Source: Tamarix chinensis
Lineage: Eukaryota; Streptophyta; Magnoliopsida; Caryophyllales; Tamaricaceae
Length of the DNA stretch: 64,000 nucleotides
Reading direction: 5' to 3'
Assembly (NCBI GenBank): GCA_030549775.1
Contig: CM060173.1
Coordinates: 68,101,867-68,165,866, forward strand
Below the pieces are notes generated by a model. It saw nothing but the letters and a program-made list of their open reading frames with translations, searched no databases and was not told the origin of the DNA. Below are positions 59,641-64,000 of this stretch, piece after piece. Each line of letters begins with the position of its first letter. Position 1 is the stretch's first letter. A program made the position numbers and the translations under genes.

Positions 59641-59939
59641 GTTAAGCACAACAACTATTAGCAATTCCATGTATATGAATTAAAATAGAAATTGATTCAG
59701 CAAAAATGTTTTATACAATGAATATATAAGTTTTATAAAATGATCATAAATGTTTACTGTGATGAACGTAACTATTAATTGAGATAAAATAAAATTAAAA
59801 AGTAAATACTTCTATACATGAATACACGTATTTGATTAATGCAATCAGTCCACACATTTTATATAATGAACCTAAAAGTTTTATGCAATATATCTAAAAT
59901 AAAAACAAAATTTAATTCACTTTGCTAAACACATACGTG

Positions 59940-61588
59940 ACACACTAAAATTTACTACTAAAAAAATTCATTGTTAATTAGTGGAAGCATTGACATAATA
60001 AAGTGATGCTACTGCGAAACTGAGGATACATCAAGTTCAAAATATTTGCAACAAATAAACTAAAACAGAGTTTGAAGTACATGATCCTAACAATACAATA
60101 TATTAGAGGAAAGAGAAACAAAAGGGACGAAGAGTAGAAAGAAAATAAGAAATCTAGGACACGTAATATATGCAACCCTAGATAACTATAACTCTACTCC
60201 CTAACCCAGGATAAAAACCCGAATCATTCACCTATGGGACCACTTTAAAGCTGACAAGATAATCATCAAATACTTGCAAGACAATGGCAACAAAAGTATA
60301 ACATCATTACAAATTTTTTTTGAGTAACATAAATATTTTAAAGAGAAAGCAGTAAGCACGACACCCACGCGATAAAAGCGATAGAACATGTGATAAAAGA
60401 AAATAATAGGTTTCATATAAATGTCATTATAAAGAAGGCAACACAACCGTCAAGCATAGAATAATGAAGTATTAACATATAGATAGAGAAGATTCATTTA
60501 TTACTATAATTCCTTATCATGGTCACATCCAATAAGTTATATTAACTTTATGATGGAGACTCAAACTACGTCCTCATGTACCAAATCTCTACCTAGTGTA
60601 CAACAACATAAGCAAAACTAGTCCACCTATACATGTAGACAAAATTTAGAATAATATATCACCTAATTACTTTAGTATGCATAACTCCTATAGAATATAA
60701 AAAGGTCTCTTAGACCCTCACATGAGGCACAAAACATCATCAAAGAAAAAAACAAAACTGTACCATTTTAATATGCAACATATGCTTGAGTAGCTACCCT
60801 AATCAGATTTTTTTCTAGTTCAAGACCATATGCTTTAAGTGATTAATATTTTATTAATAAATTTAGTCAATGACAATGAAGGATAAGAGAACAATACATG
60901 ATCACTTCAATAAGTTTACTAATTTTATTTCATTATGTTGTGATGATATTCAACCATTTGAGACACAAAGGAATCCATACCTAACAGTTTAAAGCATAGA
61001 TGCCTAACAACATGTCATTAAAGCCCAATTATCAAATGAGGTATGAAAATCAAATTTCTATGCTATAGAATGACCACTTTTGAAATGAAACACTTATTAA
61101 TTCTATTTATTCAAGATAAGGGTCAATGCTCAATGCCTAGATCAACGGTCAACAAAATCAGTTGTCAACAAAAGTCAACAATTGACCATAAGTCAACCAA
61201 GGTGAAGGATCCCACCAGGGTTCACATATGATACCGGCATCATTAAAATGATACAAATGTATATAAAATGGTTAAGAAGAAACATACAATCGACTAATAT
61301 ATTATAGAATTAAGAGAGGTATATGTCATTCTAAAATAGCTTAAAATTAACAAATTATTTTCTTAGGATGAATGTAAAATAATTATACCAATTCAAAATA
61401 ATTAAAAAAAATACTAAGATTTCACATTGTGTCCAAAATAATTTTCATTAGCTTAATTAACTATTTTTATTAAAGTCTCTAGGTTTACTCATCAATCGCC
61501 ACCCAATTATAACACTTATCTAGTTTAAGTTATTTTATTAACCTAGTATTCACTTAGATCTCAAAATTTCTTAAATTAGAGCGTTACA
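59940..61588 (-). mobile_element. Minus-strand gypsy-type LTR
   Basis: Read on minus, it starts TGTAACGCTCTAATTTAAG (61588) and ends with TGCTTCCACTAATTAACAAT, then TTAGTAGTAAATTTTAGTGT and GTCA (59940). The end closely matches the 43142 LTR end (TTCCGCTAA..TTCAGTAGTAAATTTGGGGG). Flanks ATACG and ATGAA do not give a convincing duplication. Frames inside (59978-60446, 61043-61231) carry no domain. Confidence 0.5.
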
Positions 61589-62375
61589 ATGAAAATGCTC
61601 TTAATCACATAAAATTGCCTTAAACTTCTAAAATTTATAACTTATTCTAAATAACGTCAAACCCTAACATATTATGTACCAAATTTCATGTAAAAGACTC
61701 AAATAATATAATGGTATACCTAATACTTTAAAATAATAATAATATGTAATGGCCAATATATCCCTAACCAAATATGTCTAAAACCATAGAAAACTACCTT
61801 CCAACTTTAAATGATATAAAATTTATAACATAGCTTCTATACCCTATTATACACATAATGTCGTACTTAGATAAAAATTAAAACAACTAAAATTGACATC
61901 AAATAACAAGGCCAAGATCTAAAGTACTAAAGTCTAGGTATATATATCACCACTTAATTGCATAGTCATCACAACTACCAAATATTTATCATAGTTAAAT
62001 AGCTATGAGAACTTGTTAAAATCACACAAATCATTATCTCATCTATTTTCCATGCTTATACACATATGATAGAAATATAATAATTCTGAATAAGAATTTT
62101 CAAGATATTATTTCATTATTATAATTAAAATAAAGCTAATCATGCATAAAATAACATATGATATACCTAGAATAAAATTATATTCCTAAAGATTATTTTA
62201 GTTACCCAAGAAGTAAATCTTCTAGAAAAAGAAATTCGATTAACGACCACCACTTATGCTTCTTTACCACCTTAAAAAAGAAGAAGAACAACACAAGCTA
62301 GGTTAGTATGAAAGTGCATTTATGGAAAAAAGGAAAGAAAAGAAGTGAAATGGAAAAGATTATTCTAGAATATGG
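61589..62375. other. Intergenic between two LTRs
   Basis: AT-rich; no PBS-like or coding sequence recognised next to the LTR end at 62376. Confidence 0.4.
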
Positions 62376-63119
62376 TGTAACACCTCAAAATTTACTACTT
62401 AGAAATTTTATAAGCTTAAAAGTATTGGATGTTATACTGCAATTAACATAGAATGAGGTATGACCAATACCTAACTTGTGTGTGGTTGCAAGATCAAAAG
62501 TACTCTATAATGAAGATTAACTATATATGGAAAACACTTAATCTAAGGCCGAGGAACAATGGAGGACAATTAAATAGAATTAGAAAAGAGACTTTGGATA
62601 CATATACCAAAGTTTAAAACACTTCATACCCAATTGAGGCCAAAAAAGATAACGAAAATATAGCTTATATGAGACACTAGATAACCCTATCAACTCTTGA
62701 AACCCACCAAAGCTGCTACCACTACTAGTAAGACTTACATGGTTAAGAATGCACATTGAATAGCACAAGGATCATAAAATGGAAACCATTAGAAAAATGG
62801 TACAAAATAAATCCACTACACTACACTAATCATTCAAACGTTACATGAAGCATATAAATGGTGTTATAAGAGAAATATTATTATAATATTTTAAATAGTA
62901 CATACTATAGCTAAATATCTTTTTAACATAGAAAAGGAATATAACATCTTATGCCATATGTTCCCCACAACAAACTTAATTCTATTATGACTATTGCATC
63001 AATCTAATTATACCAAGAGTGTCTTATGAAGAGGAATATAACAAATCATTTTCATCAATTTCCATAACAATTACATTATATATCATATTTCAACATCAAT
63101 TCCAACATATCCTAAACAC

Positions 63120-63330
63120 TATAGGTAGGGTACACAGGAAACTATATAACCATAAGTAGAGCACTAAAGCAGTTACCAAACCATAGGTAGGGCATAAACA
63201 CAACTACTAAAATGAGTAGGACAGAAGGCACAAGTAGGGTACGAAAGATCTTACGAACTAATTGTAGGGCACAAAGACAAGTGTTGAATAAAATTAGGGC
63301 ATGAAGGCAACTGCTAACTACAAAATCCAA
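63120..63330. repeat. Tandem repeat, about 31-32 bp, 6-7 units
   Basis: Units near ATAGGTAGGGCATAAACACA followed by ACTACTAAA; copies begin at about 63121, 63152, 63183, 63220, 63263 and 63293, with drift. Confidence 0.7.
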
Positions 63331-63334
63331 TATC

Positions 63335-63338
<4 letters not shown>

Positions 63339-63405
<67 letters not shown>
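63339..63405. repeat. (AT)n microsatellite
   Basis: About 67 bp of uninterrupted AT. Confidence 0.95.
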
Positions 63406-63407
<2 letters not shown>

Positions 63408-64000
63408 TATATATATTTATTAACCAGAGAGTAAATAATATCAATCTAGAGATATTTAGGTACTTCGGTCATACCACCACACAAAGGCAATAGAATATCC
63501 TACTGACTATCAACCTAAGGACACTAATGTACCCTAGTCTTACATCCACATGAGGGAAGCACACTACCTTACAGACGACACATATTCTATAAGTATGCAT
63601 GTCCTCAAAGAAGTTTGAAGAGCAACGTAGGGTAAGATATAGCGTATAGCTAGGGCACTAAGACACACTAGTAAAAATCCAAATCAAATTATGGGTTAAA
63701 CTATGTCTTTAGGGTAGCTACCCTAAAAAAGCCACCATTCCAAATCTTAAGGCCTTTCACTTTTAGTATGAATATTTTTAATAGGTCATCATAAAATGTC
63801 ATATAATACATGCAAATTCCAATTCCATACTTATTTTCCCCTTCATTTCTAATTCCCTATTCAAGCATTTTATTTTATTTCCAATTATTAAAGTCAACCT
63901 TAAGTTCAACTGTTTAAGAAAATGTCAAATTCAACATTAAAAGCAACTTAATAATTTTCTAAGGCACTGCTTATACAATTATTCACACCTAGACACCTTA

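Larger units (their letters stand above)
62376..64000 (-). mobile_element. Minus-strand gypsy-type LTR, continues past window
   Basis: TGTAACACCTCAAAATTTAC (plus strand) at 62376 is the reverse complement of an LTR end, ..AAGTAGTAAATTTTGAGGTG then TTACA, matching the LTR end at 43142. The body has repeated GTAGGGCA phrases and a long AT run. The U3 start is beyond the window. Minus frames at 62580-62768 and 63142-63444 are not genes. Confidence 0.5.

Noticed and set aside
63142..63444. Open frame with poly-Ile/Tyr segment
   Set aside because: Built around an AT dinucleotide run inside an LTR.

Overview
The window is nuclear DNA from a flowering plant. It is strongly AT-rich, eukaryotic in layout, and built mostly of plant transposons (Ty3/gypsy, Ty1/copia, L1-type LINE, CACTA, a Cassandra TRIM and a Tourist-like MITE). 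It carries one clear host gene. The species cannot be told from the sequence. All calls come from reading by eye; no database search was possible.

Host gene: a single-exon ALOG/LSH-family gene at 20107-20640 (+) is the only intact protein-coding gene I can support. It has a TATA box about 70 bp upstream and lies in a 5-6 kb stretch where I recognise few or no transposon sequences.

Left part (1-19 kb): fragments of long gypsy LTRs dominate. A plus-strand LTR end at about 1.86-3.28 kb contains an unusual block of 44-bp repeats and is preceded by a kilobase of degenerate GGGTAA-type minisatellite. A CACTA-like subterminal region (4.0-4.6 kb) and a weak copia RT fragment follow. A minus-strand LTR (about 6.0-7.44 kb), a minus-strand gypsy gag-protease-pol remnant (10.1-11.8 kb) with its LTR (12.1 to about 15.4 kb), another LTR end (16.66 kb) and a minus-strand gypsy RT remnant (17.6-18.6 kb) complete this part.

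Middle (24-44 kb): a decayed CACTA element starts near 24.1 kb, contains an array of about 75-bp repeats, and encodes a broken TNP2-type transposase (27.4 to about 30.3 kb). A Cassandra TRIM with 5S-rRNA-like LTRs sits inside that transposase (28674-29445, near-perfect target duplication). Next is a Ty1/copia element (30.7-40.2 kb) interrupted by a full-length CRM-like chromovirus (32669-39514, 5-bp target duplication TAAAG). A trinucleotide-repeat tract, a second 44-bp-repeat LTR (40.8-43.14 kb) and a gypsy 3' end follow.

Right part (45-64 kb): CACTA-like ends at 45241 and 53587 bracket an L1-type LINE, itself split by a solo-LTR-like insertion of about 1.75 kb. Beyond lie small duplications, a G-rich tract, a 471-bp Tourist-like MITE, a GC-richer block that looks like organelle-derived DNA (57.9-58.4 kb), a 195-bp tandem repeat and two minus-strand LTRs related to those at the left edge.

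Overall this is layered nested insertion around a single developmental-regulator gene. No undescribed multi-gene system was found. The most noteworthy structures are the Cassandra-in-TNP2 nest, the CRM-like element whose pol frame runs into its 3' LTR, and the LTR-borne 44-bp higher-order repeat.
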